Positions 1-6,858 of a stretch of 10,942 nucleotides of DNA are shown one piece after another. Where the stretch lies: the NCBI GenBank assembly GCA_964505325.1, contig CAZDHT010000189.1, positions 1-10,942 on the forward strand, written 5' to 3'. The stretch is from CAZDHT01 sp964505325 (GTDB taxonomy: Bacteria; Planctomycetota; PUPC01). A program made the position numbers and the translations under genes. The notes under the pieces were generated by a model. The model saw only the letters and a list, made by a program, of their open reading frames with translations. It had not been told where the DNA came from and ran no database searches. The first letter of the stretch is position 1, and every line of letters starts with the position of its first letter.

Positions 1-1230
1 CGGTCCTCGCCGCGATAGACGACGAAGTTCTTGAGATACAGCACGCCCTTCCCGCCGGTCCGGTTGCCGTGGAAGAAGATGCTCCGGAAGTCGGTCGCCG
101 GGGCCACCGTACTCTCGATGACCGCGTTATAGCGGAACAGGTTGACGCGGTACAGGATCGGCCGCCACTGCTCGTCGACCCAGTAGTACGTCTTCGGGGT
201 CGTGTTGTCGCGGNNNNNNNNNNGGCGCCAGCCGCGCGAGGTTCGGCAGCACGACGTCGCGGGCGCGGGCGTCGAACACGTTGAACGGCACGCTCTTCAC
301 GCCGCCCGTCCCGCGGGCGAGGAACCCGATCTTGAGGCCGCGCGAGCCCTTGATCGGCAGCGGCATGTGGTGCTGCGTCCCCTTCCCCTTGTCGGCGAAG
401 GTCAGTTCGGCGACCTTCGTGTAGACGAGGACGCCGCCGGACTCGGTGCCGGTGAGGTACTTGGGCGGCTTGGGAATCGCCTCTGCCACCCGGGTCACGC
501 CGTCGGCGCGCTTCACGATGTTCACGCCGTCCACCGTGCCATAATCATTCACCGCGTGCCAGTCGGTGGCCTCCATCACGGACCACGAAAACATCCCGCC
601 CTTGCCGGCGCGCCGGTTCCGGTTGATGTTCATCACCCACGCCTGGTCGTCGCCCACGTAAGCGGAGAGCTCCTTCAGCGGGATCGAAACGGTGAGAATC
701 CACCCCTTGCCGTCCTCGATGGTCGCCTTGGCCACGGCTGAACTGTTCCACGACTTGTTGCCGCTTCGCCCGGGCTTGAAGGACGCGTCCATCACGGTGC
801 CCAGGGTGTTGAAGCAGAACTGGTAGTACCACTGGCGCGGGTCGCCGGTGACGAAGAACTCGATGCTGTCGTCCGTGTAGACCGGGCCGTCGCGCTGGGT
901 GACCTCCTTCTTGATGCCCTTGGTGTCGGGCTCTTCGCAGTCGACGCCCAGGTAGACGTGCGTGGGGTCGAACAGCACCCGCGCCGTGGTCCGCACGGGT
1001 CCCGCCTTCTTGCTGGTGGCGTGGCCCACTTCGAGCGGCGGGCATTTCTTCCAGAGCGGCGAGTTCAACGTCCCGTCGATCACGGGGCCTTTCTCCACCA
1101 TCACCGCCTTTGTTTCGCCGCGCACGGCGGCCGGGCGTTCCTTCGCCGCTGCCTTCGCAACGCGCTCGGGCTGGGCGCAGCCCATCGCGCAGGCAATGGC
1201 AGCAACCGCGCAGATCACACTACGTCGCAT
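1..1230 (-). CDS. Secreted CBM9-like sugar-binding lipoprotein, partial and interrupted by an assembly gap
   Basis: This is a probable extracytoplasmic carbohydrate-binding protein. The start is the ATG at 1230, because AGGAGA lies 7 nt upstream and the next residues form a signal peptide (MRRSVICAVAAIACAMGC) ending in a lipobox-like AMGC with Cys18 as the likely lipidated residue. Residues of about 40-240 resemble the family 9 carbohydrate-binding module fold: PVIDGTLNSPLWKK at 49-62, DPTHVYLGVDCEEPD at 88-102, DDSIEFFVTGD at 120-130, and an aromatic-rich strand (QWYYQFCFN) at 133-141. Residues of about 255-335 begin a second beta-rich domain. After residue 335 the ten Ns intervene. Downstream, bases 213-1 encode a convincing continuation (YYWVDEQWRPILYRVNLFRYN and on to FVVYRGED) in a different frame from the one given by counting ten bases. 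The gene runs off the left edge, so its C-terminus is unseen. No catalytic signature is visible. The CBM9-like assignment comes from motif recognition and the ligand is unknown. Confidence 0.8.
214..223. other. Assembly gap (ten Ns)
   Basis: Ten undetermined bases lie inside the minus-strand sugar-binding gene. Both flanks are clearly coding, but joining them over exactly ten bases puts the downstream part out of frame. The two good frames join only if the missing length is a multiple of three. The run of ten is therefore probably a scaffolding placeholder, not a measured length. Confidence 0.95.
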
Positions 1231-1309
1231 GAGGATCTCTCCTGATTTGCGTCCCGATGTGGAGCGAAGCAGCCACACCAACATCCGGCCCCGTCTCGTG
1301 CTCTGACTT

Positions 1310-1322
1310 CCCCTGGTAGGGG
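1310..1322 (-). terminator. Small hairpin downstream of the tRNA 3' fragment
   Basis: CCCCT at 1310-1314 and AGGGG at 1318-1322 form a 5-bp stem with a 3-nt loop. It begins about 20 nt beyond the CCA end of the tRNA-Arg fragment, read on the minus strand. The position would suit the original terminator of the tRNA gene. There is no T-tract, so terminator function is only a possibility. Confidence 0.25.
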
Positions 1323-1342
1323 CCGGTTCCACCCTTGCGTAC

Positions 1343-1387
1343 TGGCACGCCGGGAGGGACTCGAACCCCCGACCCTCGGATTAGAAA
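1343..1387 (-). pseudogene. 3' fragment of a tRNA-Arg(UCU) gene, possible integration (att) site
   Basis: Read on the minus strand, the fragment starts in an anticodon loop (TTTCTAA, anticodon TCT at 34-36). It continues through the 3' anticodon strand TCCGA, a variable loop GGGTC, and a complete T arm (stem GGGGG, loop TTCGAGT, stem CCCTC). It ends with the acceptor strand CCGGCGT, discriminator G and an encoded CCA at 1345-1343. The 5' half is missing: the bases before the anticodon loop (GAAGCCC) do not pair with TCCGA, and no 5' acceptor strand ACGCCGG is found. A tRNA 3' half that stops at the anticodon loop is the classic product of tyrosine-recombinase integration into a tRNA gene. By that logic, the sequence above 1387 would be the element side and the sequence below 1343 the chromosomal side. 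No integrase gene is visible in this window. Confidence 0.75.
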
Positions 1388-1422
1388 GGGCTTCTATGGG
1401 GACTTGAGATGTTTTCTGCAAC

Positions 1423-1656
1423 TCTTGGAAGGCCAAGACAATAGGGGATAACATGCCTCGTGTGCCCCGGAAAAGTGGCCAAAAAACAGGGGTATTGGTG
1501 GCCAAAAATCGGCCACGCGGCACTGAGACAAGTGTCAGTTCCGCATCACCGAATCGTCTGACAGAACGCTTTCGGTTACGCCACCAGTGTAACCGGATCA
1601 CTTTCTGCATGCAAGGCCGAAAGACTTCGTGCCGGGGTCGACAGGTACATCGTACC
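1423..1656. repeat. Cluster of short inverted and direct repeats next to the tRNA fragment
   Basis: Several repeats lie close together. TCTTGG/CCAAGA (1423-1428 and 1433-1438) flank a 4-nt loop. GTGGCCAAAAA occurs twice in direct orientation (1475-1485 and 1498-1508, 23 bp apart). The second copy also forms a hairpin with GGCCAC at 1511-1516. ACTGA/TCAGT (1522-1526 and 1535-1539) form an imperfect palindrome. CGGTTAC/GTAACCG (1573-1579 and 1589-1595) are perfect 7-bp arms around a 9-bp spacer. GGTAC/GTACC (1644-1648 and 1652-1656) flank a 3-nt loop. Beside a tRNA fragment, such structures could be recombinase core and arm sites or operator sites. No function is proven by the sequence, and some of the shorter palindromes could be chance. 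Confidence 0.5.
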
Positions 1657-1949
1657 CCCCTTGAGCCGAGAGAAGTGTATCGACGTGTAGGGGAGGAAGC
1701 AAGAAGATAGCCAGGTCTCTTTGAGGGTCCAACTCCCGCAGGTTCTCCGCCGGGCTGTCCCTGCCGAGAACTCCGTCCTCCGTCATGTTGCTGGACTTAT
1801 GGCACTGTGCAAGTATCCTCTTGGGGGCCGCTGTGCAACGCCGTCCTGAACGCCGGGCATGTTGTGCCAAGCTGGCCGAGGCAGCCCGATTAGAGGGCAG
1901 ATGGCCCGCCTCTTCGGCCGGCTGGAATTCTTGGGAGAAACAGATCGCG

Positions 1950-3929
1950 ATGGAGGATGGCAAGAGGGGGTTCTTCGGTGCAGTTCCCGCAATGAGCGGG
2001 GAACTCGGACTATCATCGCAGACTCCGTTTTCCTTCGTCTATGACGGCCGCCGCTCGGCCGCATTGCTTCCCCTGTGGGAGCGCGCGGAAGAGGACGGGG
2101 CCGCGCGCGACGGCCGGGCTCTACAGGTGATCACCTGCGCCAACCCCCCGTCGGGGATGGAGGTGCGCTGCGAGGTGACGCGCTTCCCGGATTTCCCGGC
2201 CGTGGAGTGGGTGCTGCGTTTCACCAACGCCGGCCAGACCGACAGCCCGATCCTCGAAGCCGTCCTGCCGCTCGATCTCAGCATCGACATGCCGGCGGGC
2301 GACGTCGTCCTGCATCGCGCACACGGCAGCACCGCGAGCGACACAGACTTCCTTCCCATCGATGAGAAGTTGGCACCCGACACGGCCGTGAGCATGGCTC
2401 CGAACGGCGGCCGACCGTCCGACGGCGTGTTGCCTTTCTTCAATATGGAGTGGGCCGACGGCGGGCTGGCCTGGGCCATCGGTTGGTCCGGACAGTGGTC
2501 GCAACGGGTGGTGCGGAGCGGCGAAGAACGGCTTGACATTGAGGCCGGACAGCAGACGTTGCGGGCCAAACTCCGGCCGGGCGAGAGTGTGCGCACGCCG
2601 CGGATTCTGCTGGTGTCGTGGCGAGGGGCGGACCGGATGCGCGGGCACAACCTGCTGCGGCGGGCGCTTCTATCTCACTATGTACCCCGTCGCGACGGCC
2701 AGATCGCGATGCCGCCCGTCTCGCAGAACTGCTGGTTCCTCTACAACGAAGGGAACGGCACCACCGAGGAGAACCAGCTCAAGCACATCCGCGCGATGCC
2801 GGGGCTCGGGGTGGAAACCTGCTGGCTCGACGCTGGCTGGTTCGAGGGTGGCTGGCCGAGCGGCGTGGGAAGCTGGGCGCCCAGGGCCGACCACTTCCCT
2901 CGCGCCCTGAAACCACTGGGTGATGAAGCCCACAGACTGGGCCTCAAGTTCCTGGTCTGGTTTGAGCCGGAGCGAGTCAACCCCAACAGCCGCATTGCGA
3001 GAGACCATCCTGAGTTCGTCCTCGGCCGGAAGGACCGGGAGCGCGGCGACGGCCTCTTCAATCTGGGCGACCCCGCGGCGCGCGCCTGGCTGACCGACTA
3101 CCTCTCCACGTGCATCGGCGACTGGGGTATCGACATCTACCGTACCGACTTCAACATTGCACCGCTCCCCTTCTGGCAGGGGGCCGATGAGTCCGGCCGT
3201 CAGGGCATCACCGAGAACCAGTACGTCACCGGACTCTACGCGATGTGGGACGAACTCCGCCGGCGGCACCCCCGCCTCGTTTTCGATGACTGTGCTTCGG
3301 GCGGACGTCGCATCGACTTGGAGATGATCAGCCGGAGCTACGTGCTTTCGCGCAGCGACACGATTTGCCTGCCCGGTTACACCGCCGCCTGGGACCAAGC
3401 CCAGACCGCCGGGCTGAGCCTCTTTGTGCCGGTGAACGCCACGTTGTCCACTTGCGGCGTGGCGACCCTGGCCAACGGGGAACCCTCGACCGTGGACCTC
3501 GACGAGTACGGACTGCGCAGCGCGGCCACGACCGGCCTTGGCATCTGCCAGGACACCTTCGCCCGGGACTTCCCGACCAATCTGCTCAAGAAAGTCATCG
3601 AGGAAGTCAAGATGCTGCGGCCGCTGTACAACGGCGACTTCTATCCGCTGACGCCCATCAACCTGAACGAGGACGTCTGGTGCGCCTGGCAGTTCGATCG
3701 ACCGGAACTGGGCCGGGGCTTTGCCATGTTCTTCCGAAGGCCGAAGACGGCGCAGGCGTCCTTCGAAGCCGACTTGCACGGCCTTGACCGCAACACGAGC
3801 TATGAGGTGGACTTCGCCGACATCGCCAGGGTCCAGACGCTCACCGGTGACCAGCTTGCGCACCTGAGGGTCGAGATTCCCACCGCCCCTGGCAGCTTGC
3901 TGGTTAGCTACCGGAGACTGGACGGATAG
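1950..3929 (+). CDS. Alpha-galactosidase, glycoside hydrolase family 36
   Basis: This enzyme hydrolyses terminal alpha-1,6-galactosyl residues, for example from raffinose-type sugars or galactomannan oligosaccharides, with retention of configuration. With the ATG at 1950 it is 659 aa. Residues of about 25-230 form the N-terminal beta-sandwich (PFSFVYDG at 26-33). Residues of about 250-545 form the TIM barrel, and the rest a C-terminal beta domain. Signatures include WFLYNEGNGTTEENQL near 262-277, CWLDAGWFEGGWP at 291-303, and FLVWFEPERV at 334-343. The presumed nucleophile is Asp400 in IYRTDFN, and the acid/base is Asp470 in SRSDT. Their 70-residue spacing equals that of characterised GH36 enzymes. 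CASGGRR lies between them. The 1950 start has GGGAGA about 10 nt upstream. An in-frame ATG at 1785 would add 55 residues of atypical Cys/Arg-rich sequence without a Shine-Dalgarno, and one at 1992 is also possible. No signal peptide is seen from any start, so the enzyme is probably cytoplasmic. The family call is very secure; the start is not. Confidence 0.93.
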   Translation: MEDGKRGFFGAVPAMSGELGLSSQTPFSFVYDGRRSAALLPLWERAEEDGAARDGRALQVITCANPPSGMEVRCEVTRFPDFPAVEWVLRFTNAGQTDSPILEAVLPLDLSIDMPAGDVVLHRAHGSTASDTDFLPIDEKLAPDTAVSMAPNGGRPSDGVLPFFNMEWADGGLAWAIGWSGQWSQRVVRSGEERLDIEAGQQTLRAKLRPGESVRTPRILLVSWRGADRMRGHNLLRRALLSHYVPRRDGQIAMPPVSQNCWFLYNEGNGTTEENQLKHIRAMPGLGVETCWLDAGWFEGGWPSGVGSWAPRADHFPRALKPLGDEAHRLGLKFLVWFEPERVNPNSRIARDHPEFVLGRKDRERGDGLFNLGDPAARAWLTDYLSTCIGDWGIDIYRTDFNIAPLPFWQGADESGRQGITENQYVTGLYAMWDELRRRHPRLVFDDCASGGRRIDLEMISRSYVLSRSDTICLPGYTAAWDQAQTAGLSLFVPVNATLSTCGVATLANGEPSTVDLDEYGLRSAATTGLGICQDTFARDFPTNLLKKVIEEVKMLRPLYNGDFYPLTPINLNEDVWCAWQFDRPELGRGFAMFFRRPKTAQASFEADLHGLDRNTSYEVDFADIARVQTLTGDQLAHLRVEIPTAPGSLLVSYRRLDG

Positions 3930-3937
3930 GGACGAGG

Positions 3938-3951
3938 CCGCCTGATGGCGG
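3938..3951 (+). terminator. Weak hairpin after the GH36 gene
   Basis: CCGCC (3938-3942), loop TGAT and GGCGG (3947-3951) form a 5-bp GC stem that starts 8 nt after the GH36 stop codon. It is followed only by a short pyrimidine run (CTTTCC), not a true T-tract, so it may be no more than a partial terminator. Confidence 0.3.
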
Positions 3952-3985
3952 AGGGCTTTCCGGCAGCATCGGGATCGACGCAGTC

Positions 3986-4014
3986 TTGACGCGCACGGTG
4001 CACCGGGTTACTAT
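3986..4014 (+). promoter_or_regulatory. Sigma70-type promoter for the plus-strand GH123-like gene
   Basis: TTGACG (3986-3991, five of six matches to consensus) and TACTAT (4009-4014, four of six) are separated by exactly 17 bp. Transcription would start near 4021, giving a leader of about 90 nt before the ATG at 4110. The site lies in the 180-bp gap after the GH36 gene. The GH123-like gene can therefore be transcribed without read-through from GH36. Confidence 0.5.
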
Positions 4015-4109
4015 TCTGCTCGCGCCCAAGCCGCCGGCAAGAAATGCAGGGCAGCATTCCTGGCGCGATCGTAACGACGAATGAAATCCGGTTCTCCATG
4101 GAGCAGATT

Positions 4110-6734
4110 ATGAAAGCATGGACGTGGGCGGGCTCGTTGGGCGTGCTGCTGTCGGTCACCTGTGCCCTCGGGGCGGACGAGGCGGCGAAGCCGCCCAAGC
4201 TGATTCTGGGGAACAGCACGGTCTGGCGGTGTCATTTCGTGAGCCGGGATCCCGTCGTGCGGATCGGCAAGGACATCAAGGAGGTCTGGCTCTACAGCTA
4301 CGGCGGCGTCTGGGTGGTGCCGACCGGCAAGAAGAGCAACTGGATCCTGCCAGCGGTGAAGTCCGCCGCGCCCGCGGCGAACTGGACGGCTTCCGATTTC
4401 GGCGACCGGGCCTGGACGCGGCTGCGGGGGCCGTTCTTTGCCAGCCATCACGGCCACGCCTACTGCAAGGAGGTGGAGGGCGCCGGCTACACCGGCTTTG
4501 AGCGCATCTCTCCCACCCTGGCTGCGATGTGCGTTCGCGGCAAGTTCATGGTCGGCGACCCTGCGAAAGCTGGCGACATGAAGCTGTCTCTGGCCTATCG
4601 CGGCGGGGTCGTGGTTTACCTCAACGGCCGGGAAATCGCCCGTGCCGGCATCCCCGACGCGGAAAAGGGCAAGGGCATCGAGGCCATCGCCCAGGACTAT
4701 CCGAAGGAGGTCTTCGTCAAGGACGACGGGAAGGTCATCAGTTGGGGGTTTGGCGACCCGCAGAAGTACTACCCCCAGCTCCAGAAGCGGATCCGAAAGC
4801 TCAATGACGTCACCGTGCCGGCCGGACTGCTTCGCAAGGGCGTGAACGTCCTGGCCATTGAGGCGCATCGAGCCCCGTACCACGAGTCGATTTTCGGCAC
4901 GGGCGGTGGCGGAAGGGGCAAAGGGTATGTGATCAACTGGTGCACGGTGGGCATTACGGACATCAGACTGGCAGCGGCCGGCCCGGGGGTAACCCCCAAC
5001 GCGGGCCGCCCCGCCGGCCCGCAAGTGTGGAATCAGAACACCGACATCCGCGCGAGCGCCTCCAACTACGGCGACCCATGCGAGCCGTTGAGGCCGATTC
5101 GGTTGGTCGCCGCCCGGAACGGCTCTTTCTCCGGTCAGGTGCTCGTGGGCTCGCCGGGGCCACTGCGGGGGATCAAGGCCGTCGCAAGCAGCCTGAAGGG
5201 TCCCGGCGTGATTCCCGCTTCGGCGGCCCGGGTGCGCTACCTGCTGCCGGACGAAGATACGAGGCTTCCGTTCGAGGTCCTGTCGCCCGAGGCGCCGGCT
5301 GAGGTCGCGGCCGGCAAGGGCGGCGCCGTGATGCCGGTATGGGTAACCGTGAAGGTACCCGCCGACGCGAAGCCCGGTGATTACACCGGTGTTCTGAGCA
5401 TCACCGTTGACGGCTTCAAGCCCGTTCAGGCGCCCGTCAATCTGCATGTCGTCGATTGGGCCCTGCCGGATCCAAAGGACTTCATCAGTCATGTCGGGCT
5501 GGTGCAATCGCCGGAGTCGGTGGCCATGCGGTACAACGTGCCCCTGTGGTCGCCGCAGCATTGGAAGCTGATGGAGAAGTCCTTCGAGCTGATGGGACAG
5601 GCCGGGGCCGACGACGTCTTCATCACGGCTATTCGCCGCACGCACTTCGGGAATGAACACGGCATGATCCGATGGGTCAAGCAGGCGGACGGGACGCTCA
5701 AGCCTGACTTGAGCATCGCCGAGAAGTATCTGGACCTCGCGGTCAAACACCTCGGCAAAGTCCCGGTGGTGTGCATCTACTGCTGGGAGCCGTTCACCGG
5801 TTCCGTCTACGGCAGCCGAGTGTCCAAGCAGAGCAGGGGAATGCCATATACCGTTGTCGACCCGGCGACGGGCAAGCTCGAAGACGCTGAGGGGCCCTTG
5901 TGGGGCTCGCCTGAGATCCGAGCGTTTTGGAAGCCCGTCTTTGACGGACTGCGCGACATACTGAAGAAGCGCGGAATGGAAGGGGCATTGATGGTTGGCG
6001 TGGCGGGCGATAGCCGCCCGAAAAAGGATGCCGTCGAAGACCTCCGGGCTGTGGCCCCCGAGGCCAAGTGGGTGGTGCATTCACACGGCCGCGCCGACAG
6101 GCTCTTCGGGCAGCCGGTGGGATATCTGGCGGACGTGTGGAACTCGCCATCCGCGCCCGACCCAGAGCGGAGGCGGCTTTATGGGTGGAAGAACCCCCGC
6201 CTGCAAACGACCTTCCCGCGGTACGGCAGCAACACGGTCGGCGACATCCGGACCTGGTCGTCGCTCGCAAAGTACCGCCTGGCGCTCGAAGGAATGAGCG
6301 CCGCCGGTATTCGCGGCTTCGGCCGGATGGGGGCCGACTTCTGGAACGTCCTCAAGACCCGCCGCAGGACTTACGGCGGCGGCCGCGACATCATCGCCCG
6401 CTATCGCGAGAGCGACTGGGGACAACTCTATCTCGGCAACACCACATCCTATGTGCTGGCCCCGGGGCCGCAGGGCGCCCTCGCCACCGTGCGATTCGAG
6501 ATGATCCGTGAAGGGGCGCAGGACCTCGAGGCCCGCGTCTTTCTGGAAAAGGCCCTGCTCGATCCAGCGCGCCGGGCCAGGCTGGGCGAGGAACTGGCCG
6601 GGCGCTGTCAACAGTTGCTCGACGGCCGCGTCCGGGCGATCATTTTCGCGAAAGCGAGTTGGCGGTTCTTCTCGAGCAGCCAGGACCTTCGGGCAAAGCT
6701 CTACGCGCTGGCGAGCGAAGCCGCGGGCAAGTGA
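4110..6734 (+). CDS. Secreted GH123-like (DUF4091-type) glycoside hydrolase domain protein, paralogue A
   Basis: A large exported protein (874 aa), probably acting on a glycan outside the cytoplasm. The ATG at 4110 is preferred because GGAG ends 6 nt before it and it starts directly with a signal peptide (MKAWTWAGSLGVLLSVTCALGA, likely cut before Asp23). ATGs at 4044 and 4098 would put extra residues ahead of the signal. Residues of about 30-290 form a galactose-binding-like sandwich (FGDRAWTRLRGPF at 97-109, YRGGVVVYLNG at 163-173, LRKGVNVLAIEAHR at 241-254). This is followed by a beta domain with PGDYTGVLSITVDG (422-435) and a catalytic-like barrel from about 450 (DWALPDP at 449-455). The C-terminal part carries WKNPRLQTTFPRYG (693-706) and a helical end (FEMIREGAQDLEARVFLEKAL). 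GH123 enzymes are exo-beta-N-acetylgalactosaminidases with an Asp-Glu catalytic pair. That pair is not obvious here (only CWEP at 558-561 and GDSRPKK at 633-639), so the substrate is uncertain. It is clearly related to the 8253-10829 product. Confidence 0.85.
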   Translation: MKAWTWAGSLGVLLSVTCALGADEAAKPPKLILGNSTVWRCHFVSRDPVVRIGKDIKEVWLYSYGGVWVVPTGKKSNWILPAVKSAAPAANWTASDFGDRAWTRLRGPFFASHHGHAYCKEVEGAGYTGFERISPTLAAMCVRGKFMVGDPAKAGDMKLSLAYRGGVVVYLNGREIARAGIPDAEKGKGIEAIAQDYPKEVFVKDDGKVISWGFGDPQKYYPQLQKRIRKLNDVTVPAGLLRKGVNVLAIEAHRAPYHESIFGTGGGGRGKGYVINWCTVGITDIRLAAAGPGVTPNAGRPAGPQVWNQNTDIRASASNYGDPCEPLRPIRLVAARNGSFSGQVLVGSPGPLRGIKAVASSLKGPGVIPASAARVRYLLPDEDTRLPFEVLSPEAPAEVAAGKGGAVMPVWVTVKVPADAKPGDYTGVLSITVDGFKPVQAPVNLHVVDWALPDPKDFISHVGLVQSPESVAMRYNVPLWSPQHWKLMEKSFELMGQAGADDVFITAIRRTHFGNEHGMIRWVKQADGTLKPDLSIAEKYLDLAVKHLGKVPVVCIYCWEPFTGSVYGSRVSKQSRGMPYTVVDPATGKLEDAEGPLWGSPEIRAFWKPVFDGLRDILKKRGMEGALMVGVAGDSRPKKDAVEDLRAVAPEAKWVVHSHGRADRLFGQPVGYLADVWNSPSAPDPERRRLYGWKNPRLQTTFPRYGSNTVGDIRTWSSLAKYRLALEGMSAAGIRGFGRMGADFWNVLKTRRRTYGGGRDIIARYRESDWGQLYLGNTTSYVLAPGPQGALATVRFEMIREGAQDLEARVFLEKALLDPARRARLGEELAGRCQQLLDGRVRAIIFAKASWRFFSSSQDLRAKLYALASEAAGK

Positions 6735-6828
6735 TCACGGCTTGCCGATGCAGAGCAGGCGCTTGGCCGAAGAGGACCGTCGATCCCAGCAGCAGCAGGG
6801 CCAAGCCCGATGCCATTGACGTCTTCAT
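6640..6828 (-). pseudogene. Orphan signal-peptide start of a truncated secreted protein
   Basis: Thirty bases after the FAD oxidoreductase stop, on the same strand, GGAG is followed after 6 nt by ATG (6828). The ATG opens a clean signal peptide (MKTSMASGLALLLLGSTVLFG, then QAPA). The frame loses any protein-like character after about 30 residues, near 6735. From there it is merely antisense to the 3' end of the plus-strand GH123-like gene, and it stops at 6640. The start region (GGAGCAGACGATGAAG) closely matches that of paralogue A (GGAGCAGATTATGAAA). I read this as the surviving 5' end of a lost third secreted gene of the minus-strand operon. A genuine 62-aa secreted peptide is the less likely alternative. 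Confidence 0.5.
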
Positions 6829-6858
6829 CGTCTGCTCCAATTGGTAATGCCTTCCGGC
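6735..6858. other. Convergent intergenic region
   Basis: These 124 bp lie between the stop codons of the plus-strand GH123-like gene (6734) and the minus-strand FAD oxidoreductase gene (6859). Apart from the orphan signal-peptide start on the minus strand I see no gene and no strong bidirectional terminator. Transcripts from the two sides may overlap. Confidence 0.6.

Larger units (their letters stand above)
1231..1949. other. 719-bp region without a convincing gene; tRNA fragment and repeat cluster
   Basis: This region separates the start of the minus-strand lipoprotein gene from the start of the plus-strand GH36 gene. It contains a hairpin at 1310-1322, a 3' tRNA-Arg fragment at 1343-1387, a cluster of short inverted and direct repeats at 1423-1656, and then about 290 bp in which I see no gene. 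The stretch from about 1380 to 1620 is visibly poorer in G+C than the flanking genes. Short open frames cross it on both strands, but none has a recognisable domain, a good ribosome-binding site or the codon pattern of the neighbours. I found no convincing sigma70 promoter for either flanking gene here. Confidence 0.7.

Noticed and set aside
1388..1415. Possible degenerate 5' half of the tRNA
   Set aside because: Read on the minus strand, CTCAAGT...ATAGA faintly recalls a D arm, but the spacing is wrong, the anticodon stem does not pair and no matching acceptor strand exists. The gene is better read as a true 3' fragment.
1215..1610. 131-codon minus-strand open frame across the tRNA fragment
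   Set aside because: Part of it is simply the translated tRNA 3' end (NPRVGGSSPSRRA), a common artefact. It also runs past the lipoprotein start and has no domain or ribosome-binding site.
1798..1820. Sigma54-like promoter (TGGCAC...TGC) before the GH36 gene
   Set aside because: The spacing between the GG and GC elements does not fit the -24/-12 arrangement.
1598..1963. 121-codon minus-strand frame as a transposase or other gene remnant
   Set aside because: No transposase motif, terminal inverted repeats or target duplication could be seen. The composition is not distinctive.
2670..3863. 397-codon open frame on the minus strand
   Set aside because: It is antisense to the GH36 catalytic domain and has no family signature.
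4011..6080. 689-codon open frame on the minus strand
   Set aside because: It lies antisense to the GH123-like paralogue A gene, is rich in Arg, His, Ala and Pro, and has no domain. High third-position GC removes stop codons from the complementary frame.
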